From Nautilus pompilius (taxonomy: Eukaryota; Mollusca; Cephalopoda; Nautilida; Nautilidae): DNA of 64,000 nt. The notes under the pieces are model-generated. The model was not told the DNA's origin, ran no database searches, and saw only the letters and a list, made by a program, of their open reading frames with translations. The position numbers and the translations under genes were made by a program. This document shows positions 51,501 through 64,000 of this stretch, one piece after another; positions within the stretch are counted from its first letter, which is position 1; every line of letters begins with the position of its first letter. The stretch covers positions 558,001 through 622,000 of the forward strand of contig JACATO010000995.1 in the NCBI GenBank assembly GCA_018389105.1, in the 5' to 3' direction.

Positions 51501-54500
51501 TATTTTTACCTGCACTCTTGCATTTATAATGTTTCGTTATTTTTTTGTTACACAGTAAGTTTCTAGAAAAAAGAAGGAAAGAAATTTATGTAAGATCTCA
51601 TTTTATTGGCTGTTAATATTTAATGAAATCAAACTAGAAAGTTCACAAGATTTCAGTGTATTAAGCTATTTTTAAAAAAAACATTTCTGGGGGCATGTCC
51701 CTTTGGCAATATATATTTCTCTCTCTTTTCTTTAACTTCTACTTACGTTCTGATTTGTACTGATGTGTGTCGAAGTCAAGTTGTTGTTGGCACTTTGTGT
51801 TTGTGAAGTTTACAGTTTGATTGTCTGTTGATTTAGGGTGGAACTGGTCTTGACCATTACAAAGTTCGAGCAAGACTGGCCATTATAGACAAGCGGCTGA
51901 AAGAAGCTGAGAGCATCTATTTGGAGCAGGTATGTACCACACCTTGTTTAGACAGACTTGCATCTGGAGAAATTTTGACCTGCTTCTCAAATATTTTTGA
52001 AGATGAATGTCACATTTTGTGTTCAACCTGAGTGAAATAACTGATTGAGTGACAGAGAGAGAGAGAGAGAGTAGATTCTTTTTTTTTTTTAGAAACAATA
52101 AAGCAACTTTTTATTTTTCTTTATGCAGTAGTCTAATTGTTTTTTCCTAAGCCATTGCTTTTATATGTATATATATGTAGCATCAAAATAACTGGCAAAT
52201 AGAGAAGAACAGAAGCTACAGTTTATTCTGTGCATGCTTGCTGGCCAAGTGTGAAGAACTGGAGTGGTTATATAACACAACTGATTAATTCATTGCCTTG
52301 TTTTATTTCCTTGCTTCCAAATGAGGTAAAAATAATGTCTAAACCATCACTGAATTGTTTTAAAAAACTGCTTTAGATTATGTGACTATTTATTTTCTTT
52401 GTAGAATCATGTGAGTGAAGCTTTGGAGATGTACCAAGAGATGCACATGTGGAATGAAGCTATTGAAACTGCTGAGGCAAAGGTGATGCAGAATATGATC
52501 AGATTTCATTTACTGTTGTAAATGTTGCTGGGAAATGATGAGTACTAACTGGCAAAGCATGGCTGTATAATGTCCTGTGTGTGGTAGTAGGTTGAAAGTT
52601 ACTTTATACAGTGAGCAGTGGACAAATCCAACAGTGCCAGTAGAAGATAAAAACAAAATGAAGCTAAATAAAATTTAAAAACATTTTTACAAAGGTAAAA
52701 GGAAAAATCAGTTTGTAAGGTTTTAATGATGGTCAGAGATGTCTGTCAGAGAAATTAAACCTAAATGAGATAAACAAAGATTCCAAGTTGCCCAGATTTC
52801 CAGTGTTAAACAGTGTAGCATGGTAATTTACATCTTCACCACCATATTTACTATTATAGGTATATCATAACAGTTTAGCACTGCATTGTATTTAGGGTCA
52901 TGAATGATGGATGATTATTTGTCTGTTTTTATTACCAGTGTCATCCTGAGCTGGCTAACCTAAAACGTAATTATTACCAGTGGTTGTTGGACACAGGGCA
53001 GGAAGAAACTGCAGGAGAGGTGAGTTTTCAAATTTTTCTAAGTTCCTTTCTATCTGCTAAAAATAAGGCTCATATTCAAGGTTTTCTTTATCTTTTGTTT
53101 GTTTTATTTTTTGTGAGGCCAAGGATGAATATCTCTCCTATGAAATGTTTCAGTCTTGTGATTCGGCTCTTTCCGTGCTTTATGATAAAAAATATGATTT
53201 CTTTTTTATGTGCATAGGTTCCATGTTGTTGCACAAAACCCATAGGTTTTCAAAAATTTTTAGCATGAAATTATCATAAGAATTCACTAAAAACACAATT
53301 TTCTCAATGTGCAACATGAGAGCAGTTTATTTCATATGTTCAATCTTTTCATTATAATGTATCCCCTACAAACCATTGGCATGTATAATTTTGTTGTTTT
53401 TTTTTTAATTCTGTATTATATCATTTACTCAGGTGAAGGAGAGGGAAGGTGAATACTTGGCTGCCATCAATCTCTATGTGAAAGCTGGTCTCCCTGCCAA
53501 GGCTGCCAGGTTGGCCTGCAGTCAAGATGTAAGCCACCTACGTATCTTCTGATGCCAGAAGAGTTACACTTTAGGAAAATACTCAAATAGCAAAATATAA
53601 TACTTTACCATCTCCAAACAGTTTGCATTTCAATCATGGTTCTTAATCACTTTCATTCTCTGAAACCCAATTTCATCTGTTTGTGTAATATCTAGAAAGT
53701 CAAATTATGTAGTAAGTTTTCAAGAAAATTTCTCAAAATTTATGCTTATTTGTAATTTTTAATACCTTCTAACAATTTTTATTGGAAAAGATTGCTGCTA
53801 CGTTGCTGTTTTACACTGACAAACAACTTTCAGTTCAGTTTTTACTAGAGGCTAGTCTAACTTATGCAAAGACCTTTTTTGAACACACCACTACTAGCTA
53901 TCAATAGCTGTTCATTTATTCATTTAGAATTTTTAAAATTAAAACAAAGACCATCAAAAACATTTTCTAATGTGAAGTAGTGCTGATACTTGAGCCATTT
54001 TATAGTTTCAGCACCACTAGTATTTTTAACTGAATTACAGAAACAAAGAAATAAACATTTAAAATACTAAAGGGATACCAAGTTTTTAGGGCTGCAGAAA
54101 ATGTAGCATATCCTCTAACTCAAGTCCTTTTTTTTTTTGGCCTATTTAACAAATTTGGGTTATTTCCTTAGCTGTTTTATCCAGCAATGAATTAAACTTT
54201 CCAAAGGATTAAAACTGGGCAGCATAGTGGTCCAGTAGTGAATTGTGAAGGTTGAGGGTCTAAGTTTGAATCCTATTCGGGACCAGATCAATTTCCTGTA
54301 CCTCCCTAGCATGGTTTCGTATTATTGTTCATGCTTTTCCTTCAGGCAGTCTGGTTTTCTTCCATCTTTGAAAAATGAATTCTGTTAGGGGTTTTCCTGA
54401 TATTTGTGGTGGAGATTACCCAGGTAACTTGCTTAGTCACCAAGGCTGATTCAAGCACTAAACCAGACTGTTTATATTATCATACACCCATTTTAATAAG

Positions 54501-57500
54501 ATTTATGTTACAATTATGCATACTTTTTTGTTTTGTTTAAATGTTAGTGATATGCTGTTTCAATCCATCAAGTCAGGTTAAATGGTTTATGAAATTTCAG
54601 CAGTCTTGTGCATTCACTACAAATGATGTAGCTTCTGTAACATTATCTCTGCATAAAGTAACAAAAATATAAATAAATAAACAATTCCCTGGTAAATTAA
54701 ATTTTCTTTTTTAAAATCATACTGAGAGATGTGGATAAGGAAAAGCCTGACTATCTAAAGCCTGTTTAATAGGTTGAGGTCTAAAATTGTTTGATTCTTG
54801 CAGGAACTACTCACCAACACTGATCTGATTAACAGGATAGCTTCAGCTCTGATTAAAGGAGAGTTTTATGAAAGGGCAAGTATTTCTGTTTCATCAGTAG
54901 GGTTTTTTTCCCCATCCCAACCACTTAATGTACCAGGCTTATAAATAAGGTAACCTCGCAGTGTTTGTCTCTTTATCCAACCATATTGGTTAGCTGAGGA
55001 GCTATAAGAATTTTAAAGAAATCAACAGGTATATTGCACCTCTTATAAGTCTAGCCATCTTGTAGATCTTTATACCTTCCATCAGTAGTATTTCATAGGG
55101 ATAAAATTGTGTAGCCATAACTGTCATTTTTTGCTGCTCATTCTAAAATCCATCATATCCTGTTTTCTCGGAGTCACAATGTCTTGCCATTTAATGGTGA
55201 CTAAATTTCTGTAGTCAGTTGTCAACATTGGAAAGGTCAAAGTTTAATTCAACTGCAGATGGGTTTATGTTCGACATTATACAGTGAACACTGCTAAAGA
55301 AAAATTCTGGATCTTGGTATTTGTGTCATCTTTTAAAAATGTTATAAATGCTATGACATTCTATTTAAATGAGAAGATTGAATACAAAAAAATGGAAAGA
55401 CCTAGAATATGACCAGTTTTGTTTTTTTGTTGACAACAGAATAATTCTAGGTTATTGTGAGAAAAAGTTATAAATGATATTATCGTATATTTTTTATAGG
55501 CTGGAGATCTGTATGAAAAAATCCGAGATCACCAGCGAGCAATGGATTGCTTCAGGAAAGGGAATTGCTATCGACAAGGTAATGCTGTGGGTAAAAGGTT
55601 TAATGTAGCCATGTAGGTAACAATTTTCACTCATGCATAATTACATTGGCAGGTATTGTACTGTTTCTAACAATTTATATACCATAGTAAACATTTGAAA
55701 ATTTGTTTACATTCATTAATAGTGCAGTTTTCGTTTAGCAAATAAAAATATAAATTCAATTTGAATCTTTCATTTTAGTAACTCATTGAATATCTACTGC
55801 CACATTAAGTCTCCCATCATTGAATTTCATTCATTCCTTTAAATCAGCAATGTTTAAAAACTATGTTTGTTTGCCATTTTTAAAATTATTAAATAAACTG
55901 AATTATTTTAAATGCATTTCATTAAATTAAAAGTAAACTGGCATTTTGTCAGACCCATATTTTTTACAGATAATTATGTCAGCATTTATATATTGATTTT
56001 GATGATTCATTGAACAACAGAGTCCATGCATTAAGTGAATATTTTTAGTTTATGTTACTGATGAGGAAACAAAAAATGTTTTGTCTGTTCTTTTGGTTTT
56101 TTTAAAAATTTTACTGTAAGGTTTATGACCTCCACTAAAGTTGGTTTAGCAATACCATGATTATCTACCTTGGCTTGTTTTAAAAAATTAACATAAATAT
56201 TTTCTATGCTTTGCTTACATTTAATTTTTGTATATTATTGATAAACATGTTTAAGTGAAAAGAAAGTCAGAGATTGCTGAGTGGTGATAATTATTAATAT
56301 TAGTTCTATAAGAATGTCTGATTTTATAAATAAGTTACAAAAATGTTTATACTTTTATAATAGTTTTTTTGGTTAGATTTTAGCTACTATCACGATTCTT
56401 TAGTGGTGACTTAGGTTCACTGGTACTGAAAGTACATCTTTGAAATTCATAGATGAAAAAAAATAAATTCTTCTAAATTTTTGTACACACACAAAAAGGG
56501 ATGTTTTTGTGCATAAATATTTAGTGCTGTTGTATTTTAATTTGTGAGTCTGTAAAGAATTTGTATGTGACTTCTAGCATTTGAGCAAAGAGAGAGTATG
56601 TGTGCGTGTGCGGATCAGGTCTTATTTATCTTGTAGCGGTGGAACTTGCTCGCCACATCTATCCTAATGAAGTTGTGAAGCTGGAAGAGGAATGGGGAAA
56701 TCATCTGGTGTCACAAAAACAGCTTGATCCTGCCATCAACCACTTCATTGAAGCAGGGTGAGAGTCTTCATTTATCACATGAACCTTTTTAGCCTGGATA
56801 AACCATGCTTCATTGATGTTTAAAACCCTCTTACCAGTAGAGGTTACTGATATGTATGTCAGGGTAGGTTCTAGTAGCAAAAGCATTTAAAAGGAGACAA
56901 CAGCATAAGCTTGCAAATCTTGTCATAAAGGTTTTTTTCTTTGTATTTACTCTGTTTTATTAAAGCTGTGTGATTGTATGGTTCTACTTGGTCATAAATA
57001 TTTACACAATAAATTCTGAATATTTGACAGAAACCAAATTTTTCTGTTAAAACGTTCAAAATGAAAATTGAAAGTTCTGAATATGGTTTGCTTTATTAGA
57101 CTTTCAGTTGTCGTTTGTTTAGATGTTTTGATTTTGGGATTAGCATGAAAATCCATTTTCTTAGCTTCAATCTTCTGTTTTGTCACAGATGTGTTTATGT
57201 TTTGGTAGTGGTATTTTTTTCAGCTGAAAGTGTGCTCTAGATAATTGCACAGGTTCACAGCAAATGCAACATTTTGATTGCACTCAGTTAGATCACTCTT
57301 GCTAACTCAGAGATGTTTGTTCTGGTAGTTTTATTCTGTAGAGGATACCAGACTACCTGGAAGACCATACCACTTGCAAAAGTCAGAAGCAGCAGAAACT
57401 TATGCTTGGTAAGATGTATGCAAAACAGCATTATTGAAATACTGATGGTCTGATAGGCTTGTCAAAAATTTTAGTAAATGATGTGATGAAAACTTTGCTT

Positions 57501-60500
57501 GATGTTGCTGTTTCCTCTCTCAGGGCTACAATAAAGGCTGTAGAAGCAGCAATCAATTCTCGCCAGTGGATGAAAGCTGTGCAAATCCTCGAAATACAAG
57601 ACTCTGCTGTGTCGTCTCGCTTTTATAAGAAAATTGCAGATCACTATGCCTCTGTTGGAGAATACAAGGTGGGTAAGCTTTTTATTTTCTTGTCATGACT
57701 GTTCAGTTTGTGTTTGTAGAAATCTTGTCATATTTTTAATTTTTGTTTTGTTTGTGTGTACCACTAGTAAACACACAGAGATGCTGATTTTTTGGCTTGT
57801 TTCAGACTGCAGAGAAATTGTACGTAGAGGCGGGCTGCACCAGAGAGGCTGTGGACATGTATAACAACATTGGCAAATGGGAGCAGGCTCACAAGGTATC
57901 AAATAGTTGAGAGAGATATTAGAATGTCATCCATACTCCTGTACTTTGCTGATTTCATCATCATTTGCTTATGAAGTTTAACTCTGCTCAGATCTGTAGA
58001 AGACAAGGCAACTCTAATCAACAAATTACAAGTGCTGTTGGTGTTGATGTTATTTTTTCTGAATTACGCAATGGCATGTTTTGTGCATGAAAAATTACTT
58101 ATATGACAAGATAAGATTCTGTTTTAGTATAGTGCTCTTGAAACAACCTCTTGACTCTACTGCTTTAAATATTTTCAAGAAAAAGAAAAATTACAGCAAC
58201 TGAACACTTTAGATATGACATTTACTACACCAAATAAAAGAAGATAGGAATACAGTAAACATGAAAAGAATAGTTACAAAGCTGAAAAGTAATTTTTGTA
58301 AAGTCATAGCTTTCAGCATTCTTTCTTGACAAAATGAAATTGTCAGAACTATCAAGTTTACTATGCCTGTTCATTTACTACTATTATTTTAGTTAGCCTC
58401 CACTTACATGAAACCAGATGATGTTGCTGCACTCTACATCACTCAAGCAAAGAAAATAGAAGAACAAGGCAGATTTAAAGAAGCAGAAAGGTTGGTGGTA
58501 ATTTTCTTGGATGCTAATCAGTCCTACAATTTCTTGGAGAAAGAAACATCTCAGCCCCCTTGTTCTTGAGCTTGACAAATAAATAAATGCTGAATGTAGT
58601 TCATCTGTGTTTTTTAAGTGTAGTTACACATTAGCACCCATAAAAATGTGGCTTAAAGAACTTTTCCTTTTTTATATGTCCTGCAGATGTTTGTTTTTAG
58701 ATCTATTTTCATTTTGAAAACTTAATTAGATACCTAAGCTGAGGACTTGTTTTTAACTGTTTTGATTAGAGCTTCTTATCCAGTGGATAGAAAAGGAGAA
58801 AACTGCTTAGAAGGGATAAGAAATAAGGACAACCCCTGTCTGCATAGGTGGTATGGGGCTTGTAAAATGTTTATTCTTTTGGGAAAAGTTGATATTTACT
58901 AAAACCCTTAACCAGACTACATCTGTGACTTCCTCTAGATAAGTATACCTAATTAGCCTTTCTTCCTTTGTCTAGCTACTAGTGATTTTTTTTCCAGACT
59001 TTATGTGGCTGTTGAGGAACCAGACTTGGCCATTACCATGTACAAGAAACACAAGATGTACACAGATATGATTCGCTTGGTGAAAAGTTACCACAAGGAT
59101 TTGCTACAAGACACCTATGTTCATCTTGCCAAGGTACTGTAAAGAACATGGATGGAGCTCAGTCTATCCTAAACTGATATCTGCTGCAGATTCCCCAGTT
59201 TGTTAATTTCATGTAGTTCTTAATCATCTCCAAAATACTAGACATCATGTTCTTTGTTAATTAGTTTTATTGAACTATACAGAGAAAAGTACACCATTGG
59301 CTGGTGTTTTGTTTTAGGAACTGGAATCAGAGGGTAATCTGCGTCAAGCTGAGCATTACTTGCTTGAAGCTGGAGAATGGAAGCCAGTAGTGAACATGTA
59401 TCGGTCTCAGGATATGTGGGAAGAAGCATACAGGGTAATTAAGGCTTTCCTTACTTAGAATATCCTTATTTGAAATGTTCTGTCTAGATATCTAAGCACC
59501 TAACTGCACTGTGTATTTACCTTGTATTGTGTAGCTATTTAGTGTTTTCATTTCCTAAAGCTACATACACATCTCTACCTACTGCTAATAATTTATTTTT
59601 TTCATCTTAATAGAAATGCTTTGCTTACATGTATAGTATCTAACTGTACTTATGTTCACCTTATGTTGCATAGCTGTCTTGATACATTTGAAACAGCCAC
59701 AGGTGTCTATACCCACTGCTACTTATCTACCATAGCATCTTATTAGAAATGCTCTGCCTTTAAGTGTAATGCCTAACTCTAGTTTCTTACCTGACTTAAT
59801 TCTCATTTTATAAAAGATTATTTTATTTCTTAAATCCTGAGGTTAGTTAATAAGACAGCATATATGTTTGTTTAGAAAGTAAACACCAAGATTCCTTTTA
59901 TCAAATCTCTTCTGACAGGTTTCTAAAAGCTATGGTGGGAACACTGCATCAAAGCAGGTGGCTTACTTGTGGGCGAAGAATTTGGGTGGAGACTCTGCTG
60001 TGAAGCTGCTCAACAAATTTGGACTTCTTGATGCAGCCATAGATTATGCAGCAGAAAACTGGTGAGTCTGACCAGAAGTGTTGATTATTTAAACAAGTAT
60101 CGGAGGTACAATTGAAATCTAGGAATTCTATTCTGAAGTGCTTTGCATCTTAGGAATTTGTTCTGTATGAGGTAGGAGAAAGAAATATACTTCATATACT
60201 GTTTATATATAAATTTTTGTTTTTTTTAATATATTTTAGTGCCTTTGAATTTGCTTTTGACTTGGCACACATAGCCATGAAGAACAAGCTACCAGACATT
60301 TATCTGAAACATGCCATGTTTCTGGAGGATGAAGGAAAATTCCCAGAAGCTGAGAAGGAATTTATTAAGGCTGGCAAACCCAAGGAGGCTGTGCTTATGT
60401 AAGTATTCTCCAAAGTTGTATTTAATATTCAAAGTGTTGACAACACCATATCGGTATTAAAAAAGTATTTATTAAAAAGGAACGTTTTCTTGCCAACATT

Positions 60501-63500
60501 TATTTATTTATATCAGCTGGTTAATAATACTACACTACCTCTGTGTGTTGATGCTCTGGCTTTATATTATTACCTGGAAGAGTTTTGTGTTGTGACAGAA
60601 AGCATTTTTAATTCCTGCCAAGGTGACAGCAACCAACTACAGACCTAATGATAATGGTTAGTAGTTCACCTGCTAAAAGCTGACTGAACTTGCTGGTATA
60701 ACATTTTGATTTAATAGCTGTGTCTTAATGGAAATTTTAGCTGTTATTGCTTAAAAATAAACAGCTTACAAAACACTACTTTGTTAAAATACATAACAGT
60801 AAGGAACTGAAGTTTGAGTTAGTAGTATTTTTATCTGGTATGATTGAGTGTTGTGATCAACCATACGAGCCAGGAAGTATTATGGTAGTAATCAACTATT
60901 TTTTTTTCTCTCTAAAATGTGGGTAAATGGTTAGTTAATCAGTTAAGATATTGGTTTCTCATTGATATTTGTTTTTTGTTTTTTTCAGGTATGTGCACAA
61001 CCAAGACTGGGATTCTGCCCAACGAGTAGCCGAAGCACACGATCCAGACTCTGTTGCTGATGTTTTGGTTGGACAAGCTAGGCTGGCATTTGAGGAGAAA
61101 GAGTTTGTCAAAGCTGAGTCATTTTTGCTCCGTGCCCAGCAGCCAGAGCTGGCAGTGAAGTCCTACAAGGTGCTGTATCAGATTGAACTTTCCTTCATGA
61201 CACCCACCTGTCTATTTTTTGTTATCACAGTACTGTAATGTCAGTCCACATACGTGTATAATCTGCACCTGTGTGAAATACTCACTTTAGAAAGAATTGC
61301 TTCCTGTTGTCCACACCATTAGATTGTTGGCTATAGAAATGTTTACCAGTAATTCCTTCAGAACTTTCTCAAACACAAATCATGGAAGAACCACATGGTA
61401 TCTTTTCTTGTTGCATCTGTCTGTAATCAAAAAAAAATCTGTGTGAAGAATTTTCCATCAGTTTCTAATCTACATCTAAGCAATGTTTACTCTCACTGGA
61501 TAACTTCCCTTCCACAGTAAATTTATTACATTCTAAATTATAAGCTAAAATTTAGGAAATTAAATCTGCCAAAGAGACTGAAGAACAAGAAAACAAAAAG
61601 TTAAAGTGCAGGAAATACGATTAAATAATTTGGAAGGTAAACAAGTCTATTCCATTGAACTTAAAACTAAAAAGGTAATGTTTGAATTTTATCTCGGATG
61701 TCAAATGGAGAAAATTGCTGTAATTTACTTTTAATTGCCTTTCAAAAATGGTTAAGGAAATGATCCATTGAAACTTAAAGCACCAAAGGTTTTGGGGCAC
61801 AACCTTGTCATAAGCATCTACTGGTGCTAAGAAAAATAACAGATTGTAGTTTGAAATTAGCTAAGGTAGATATAAAAATCAGTCAAAACAAATCAAATAT
61901 TAATAATACAAAAATAAAGAGACAAACATGTATGAAGAAAGTAATTGCAATTAATGCACCAATGAATTTATGTTAAATTTTTTAAAATTTTATTTAAAGT
62001 AAACTAATATATAAAGAAAATAAATGTTGATATCTTGACTTAAAATACTTGCTAAATTATTTTTTAATATTTAATTTTAAAATAATTAAATATTTGATTA
62101 TTCAAAAGCAAAAGTTAGAGTTTAGAACTAGATAGACTGCATTTTGTTGTTTTAGAAATTTTAAATAATATTCTTTTTCTTCTTGCTTTGTTCATTATTT
62201 ATAAATCATTTCTTAAATTTATTTATTTTTAATTAAACAAAATTAAGTACACAAACTTCTCTTTGGTAAATTAATCCAGTACAACCATTGGTTTCTTCAT
62301 TCAAATCTGCATGTTGCGGAGGAAACCCTGGCTTCAGTTTTCTAAACAAAGTGAACTGCACAGGGGTTAACCCTAACCCTACCACAGAAAGTGCCTGCTA
62401 CAACTCTTCATTTCTAACAGTGGTCAGAAATCAGGCCACCCAGAAGATGGCCAGCTTGGCAAAGGTGAGCGAGAAGAAACCATATGGCAAAACTTCACTG
62501 ATCCAGACTAGGATTTCAACTGGGGTCTCTGGACCATGGAATTTTTTAATTAGCTCCAGTAAATTGTTACATCTGTATTTTGAAGATGCAAGATAGCATT
62601 ATACCTGTAACACTTGATTGCACTTTTTGGAAGTGTAGTGTAGGCAAGAATCTTTGTTGCTTGTGGAAGATCATGTGAAACTGGAAATAATACATTTCAG
62701 AATTCATTCGGTTAATATTTATTTGATGATTCTGATTCGGTGCTTTTTACTTAGTAGATAAAAAATTTTAACCTTATGTAGATGTGTATGAATTCCTATG
62801 TGAACAGCTGTAGCTTACCTCAAACTTAAAACTGAAGATAAAAGTGCCTCTGTAGTAGTAGTAGTAAGTCGGGCTATCCATCTTAAAAAACAACCAACAA
62901 GTCATACAGGGTACAGCCCTAAAGATAGTAAATATGTTATAATTATTTGATGAGACACTATCTCCCATTCTTATTATTCACAGTACCCTAACATTGTAGT
63001 TATTGTTGTTATACATAGTAACATTTCGTTTTGCACTGACTAAAAACTTATAAGCAAATTTCTGAAAATTATACAAGCAGAACTAAGCAGGGCAGGTGGT
63101 TTGCTGAATCGTTTTCTTTAATTGGAATTTTTGCAACAAAACAAAATCTGGTCATAATGGCCACACCCTTGACATTTTACTGAAAGATATAAACTTTGCC
63201 CACACTGAACTTATTTTGTTTTCAATCATTGCACTTCGTGTTGGGTTAGCTAACCTTCTTTAAATACAGGGAGAGAAAATGTTTCAAAAACTTCAGGTCC
63301 CTCCTTTTCTTTTATGATGTGCATTGCCAAAGATGATTTATTAGGCACAAGCCAAGGTGCTTCAGATGATAACACTGAAAGATGGTCAGCAGTAGTTTAT
63401 ATAACACCATTAGCATTTTGTCCCAAAATTTTCTGGAAAATTTTGAATCATTGTTTATTATGGTTTCTTCAGTTGAGGAAATTTGAATTGTTACAGGATG

Positions 63501-63606
63501 CGGGGATGTGGCAGGAGGCTCTTCGTGTGTGCCGAGAGTACCTGCCTCACAAACTAAAACAGCTGCAGGATGAATATGACTGTGAAATGACTGAGAAGTC
63601 AACCAG
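33542..63606 (+). CDS. IFT172: Intraflagellar transport protein 172 homolog, first 36 coding exons, 3' truncated by window
   Basis: Large subunit of the IFT-B train that carries cargo along cilia and helps the switch to retrograde transport at the tip (established for the family). The visible exons sum to 3817 bases, about 1272 codons of the roughly 1750 usual. The start [13 protein letters not shown] matches the family N terminus. The first ~608 residues form the WD40/beta-propeller region; the rest is the TPR-like helical repeat region. Characteristic wording includes [127 protein letters not shown] and [18 protein letters not shown]. All intron phases agree except at exon 13, which is one base short. 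Two introns use GC donors. The last ~470 residues lie beyond the window. Confidence 0.96.
36888..36955 (+). repeat. Fragment of a dispersed GTGGGAGGAAACCC repeat in IFT172 intron 6
   Basis: Contains GGTGGGAGGAAACCCATC followed by GAGAGAAATCCC. It shares the core with the fragments near 21741, 50683 and 62309. Confidence 0.4.
37360..38960 (+). mobile_element. Decayed pogo/Tigger-type transposon in IFT172 intron 6
   Basis: The + strand encodes broken DDE transposase wording. At about 38040-38200 it reads [20 protein letters not shown] then [13 protein letters not shown], similar to the Tigger segment around the catalytic Asp. It continues with [13 protein letters not shown] and, near 38400, [20 protein letters not shown], like the GGMTSQLQPLDV signature of the family. 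Stops and frame changes are frequent, so the copy is dead. Element ends were not located; the limits given are approximate. Confidence 0.7.
41525..43080. other. IFT172 intron 11, possibly carrying an unidentified old element
   Basis: At 41540 the sequence reads TATAAGTTGATGTGGAGTAT, and near 42800 GATAAGTTGATTTGGAGTGT. These are direct-orientation repeats about 1.26 kb apart. Such wording resembles termini of pogo-type elements, but no transposase was recognised between them. Confidence 0.35.
43611..43695 (+). pseudogene. IFT172: IFT172 exon 13 with a one-base deletion
   Basis: The exon enters in frame as SVRMNE and leaves in another frame as [17 protein letters not shown], matching the family on both sides. 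Intron phases demand a length of 3n+2, and the human-like length is 86; here it is 85. The missing base lies in the purine-rich stretch at about 43623-43635. Uncorrected, translation runs on to a TGA at about 43678. Sequencing error and a real mutation are both possible. All other exons are intact, which favours error. Confidence 0.85.
44281..44680. repeat. 64-bp minisatellite in IFT172 intron 14
   Basis: Two nearly identical 64-bp units start at 44281 and 44345 (TTATAGCATCATAATTACTT...), with a third start at 44409. Several degenerate units sharing TAGCAATTACT, CAGCATCAC and TTGTTATAGCAT follow to about 44670. Related decayed units start slightly upstream from about 44240. Confidence 0.9.
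46996..48260. mobile_element. 1.27-kb pogo-like element with CACTGGTCCCT inverted termini in IFT172 intron 18
   Basis: Begins CACTGGTCCCTCGATTT and ends, inverted, CACTGGTCCCTTGATTT. It is flanked by TA at 46994-46995 and 48261-48262. Inside, an 87-residue open stretch at 47464-47727 (MDRFKQRLN to KIMQVYY) is acidic toward its end, like the C terminus of Tigger/jerky transposases, but has no catalytic core. It is probably an internally deleted copy. Confidence 0.88.
49693..51836 (+). other. IFT172: IFT172 intron 20
   Basis: 2.1 kb. It holds a fragment of the GTGGGAGGAAACTGG repeat (50640-50765). Near 51280-51380 a reverse-strand GAGTTCAAACC could be a decayed pol III B box. No gene was seen. 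Confidence 0.5.
54217..54480 (+). mobile_element. Decayed tRNA-derived SINE in IFT172 intron 24
   Basis: GGGCAGCATAGTGGTCCAGT at 54217 resembles an A-box region, and AGTTTGAATCC at 54263-54273 resembles a B box at tRNA-like spacing. Both are less exact than in the copy at 19094. Boundaries are uncertain. Confidence 0.55.
55579..56636 (+). other. IFT172: IFT172 intron 26, no recognisable content
   Basis: Just over 1 kb of AT-rich sequence between phase-1 exons. No repeat termini or coding signal were seen. Confidence 0.6.
61170..63496 (+). other. IFT172: IFT172 intron 35
   Basis: 2.3 kb. It is very AT-rich to about 62270. A more complex patch at 62280-62560 has GCGGAGGAAACCCTGG and TTAACCCTAACCCTACC. 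A 102-codon open frame there has no recognised similarity. It probably belongs to a dispersed repeat. Confidence 0.5.
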
Positions 63607-64000
63607 GTAAGAAAATGATTGTCTAGACAGAATTAATGTCACATCTTCCAGGTGATGGACCATTTTATGTACAGTAGTAATTAATGCCTGTTGGATAACA
63701 TTGTTATGCCCACTGTGGTATTCTCTTTCTATAGATTATTTTGGTTCCCAAATTTGATTATTCTACACTAGATGTAGTGCTTAGGCTGATTTGCTTGTTT
63801 GTTTTTTGTGTATTATTTATATAATGATAGTAAAGTTTAGTTTGCATATGCTTATGTATCATTTAATGTATTAACATTTGAGATTTCCAGTGACCATCTT
63901 GAATTTCTTGTCTAGGTACTCTCAATCCAGCATGTTCCATATGATGTACCGTGTTAACCCGCATACACTCACATGCAACTGTAACTTCAATTTACCAAAA
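63607..64000 (+). other. IFT172: Start of IFT172 intron 36
   Basis: Follows the GTAAGA donor. I found no sequence matching the next conserved IFT172 segment before the window ends. Confidence 0.7.

Larger units (their letters stand above)
48438..63606 (+). other. IFT172: IFT172 exons 19-36 (TPR-like region)
   Basis: Exons: 48438-48545, 49608-49692, 51837-51929, 52405-52482, 52939-53019, 53433-53528, 54804-54875, 55500-55578, 56637-56757, 57524-57668, 57806-57895, 58393-58490, 58998-59133, 59318-59434, 59919-60061, 60240-60398, 60989-61169, 63497-63606. They encode helical repeats with many short A/E/Y-rich pairs such as AISLY-type helices. Intron 25 begins GC at 54876. The exon 35 donor (AAG|GTGCTG) is weak. 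The frame is open at the last donor, so the gene continues. Confidence 0.93.

Noticed and set aside
62366-62382. Telomere-like CCCTAACCCTA
   Set aside because: Fewer than three units, so chance or part of a dispersed repeat rather than an interstitial telomere.
62288-62596. 102-codon open frame in IFT172 intron 35
   Set aside because: No recognisable domain, and it lies within repeat-like sequence inside an intron.

Overview
This is a 64 kb piece of an AT-rich metazoan nuclear genome. It holds spliced genes with mostly GT-AG introns of about 0.1-4.5 kb, long poly-A/T tracts, microsatellites and many decayed DNA transposons. Gene content (laminin alpha, IFT172, CFAP95, a MARVEL protein) shows an animal with cilia. 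Compact introns and tRNA-type SINEs suggest an invertebrate bilaterian, but the sequence alone does not fix the phylum.

Layout: (1) 80-15555, + strand: the last 14 coding exons of a laminin alpha chain (end of LG2, LG3, linker, LG4, LG5, stop). Its introns carry a decayed pogo/Tigger element (from 5616) and a nested pair: a Tc1-type element (8843-12541) whose left terminal inverted repeat was hit by a hAT element (8934-11128, perfect 8-bp target duplication). (2) 16555-19900, - strand: a complete five-exon CFAP95 (C9orf135) gene of 227 codons, convergent with laminin. A perfect RFX X-box lies 265 bp upstream of its ATG. Its introns hold a tRNA-derived SINE and a GC-rich multi-hairpin island. 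(3) 19901-29175: gene-poor, with a 500-bp MITE and a 105-bp tandem duplication. (4) 29176-33184, - strand: a complete four-exon gene for a 180-residue four-pass MARVEL protein. (5) 33542 to the window end, + strand: the first 36 coding exons (about 1272 codons, roughly 73% of the protein) of IFT172, divergent from the MARVEL gene with 357 bp between start codons.

Two of the four genes (IFT172, a train subunit of intraflagellar transport; CFAP95, an axonemal protein) are ciliary. The MARVEL gene probably shares a bidirectional promoter with IFT172. The most notable anomalies are in IFT172: exon 13 is one base short (frameshift) and is followed by a GC donor, and a second GC-AG intron follows exon 25. 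Coding exons were placed by reading frame, splice consensus, intron phase and remembered family sequences; no alignment was run.
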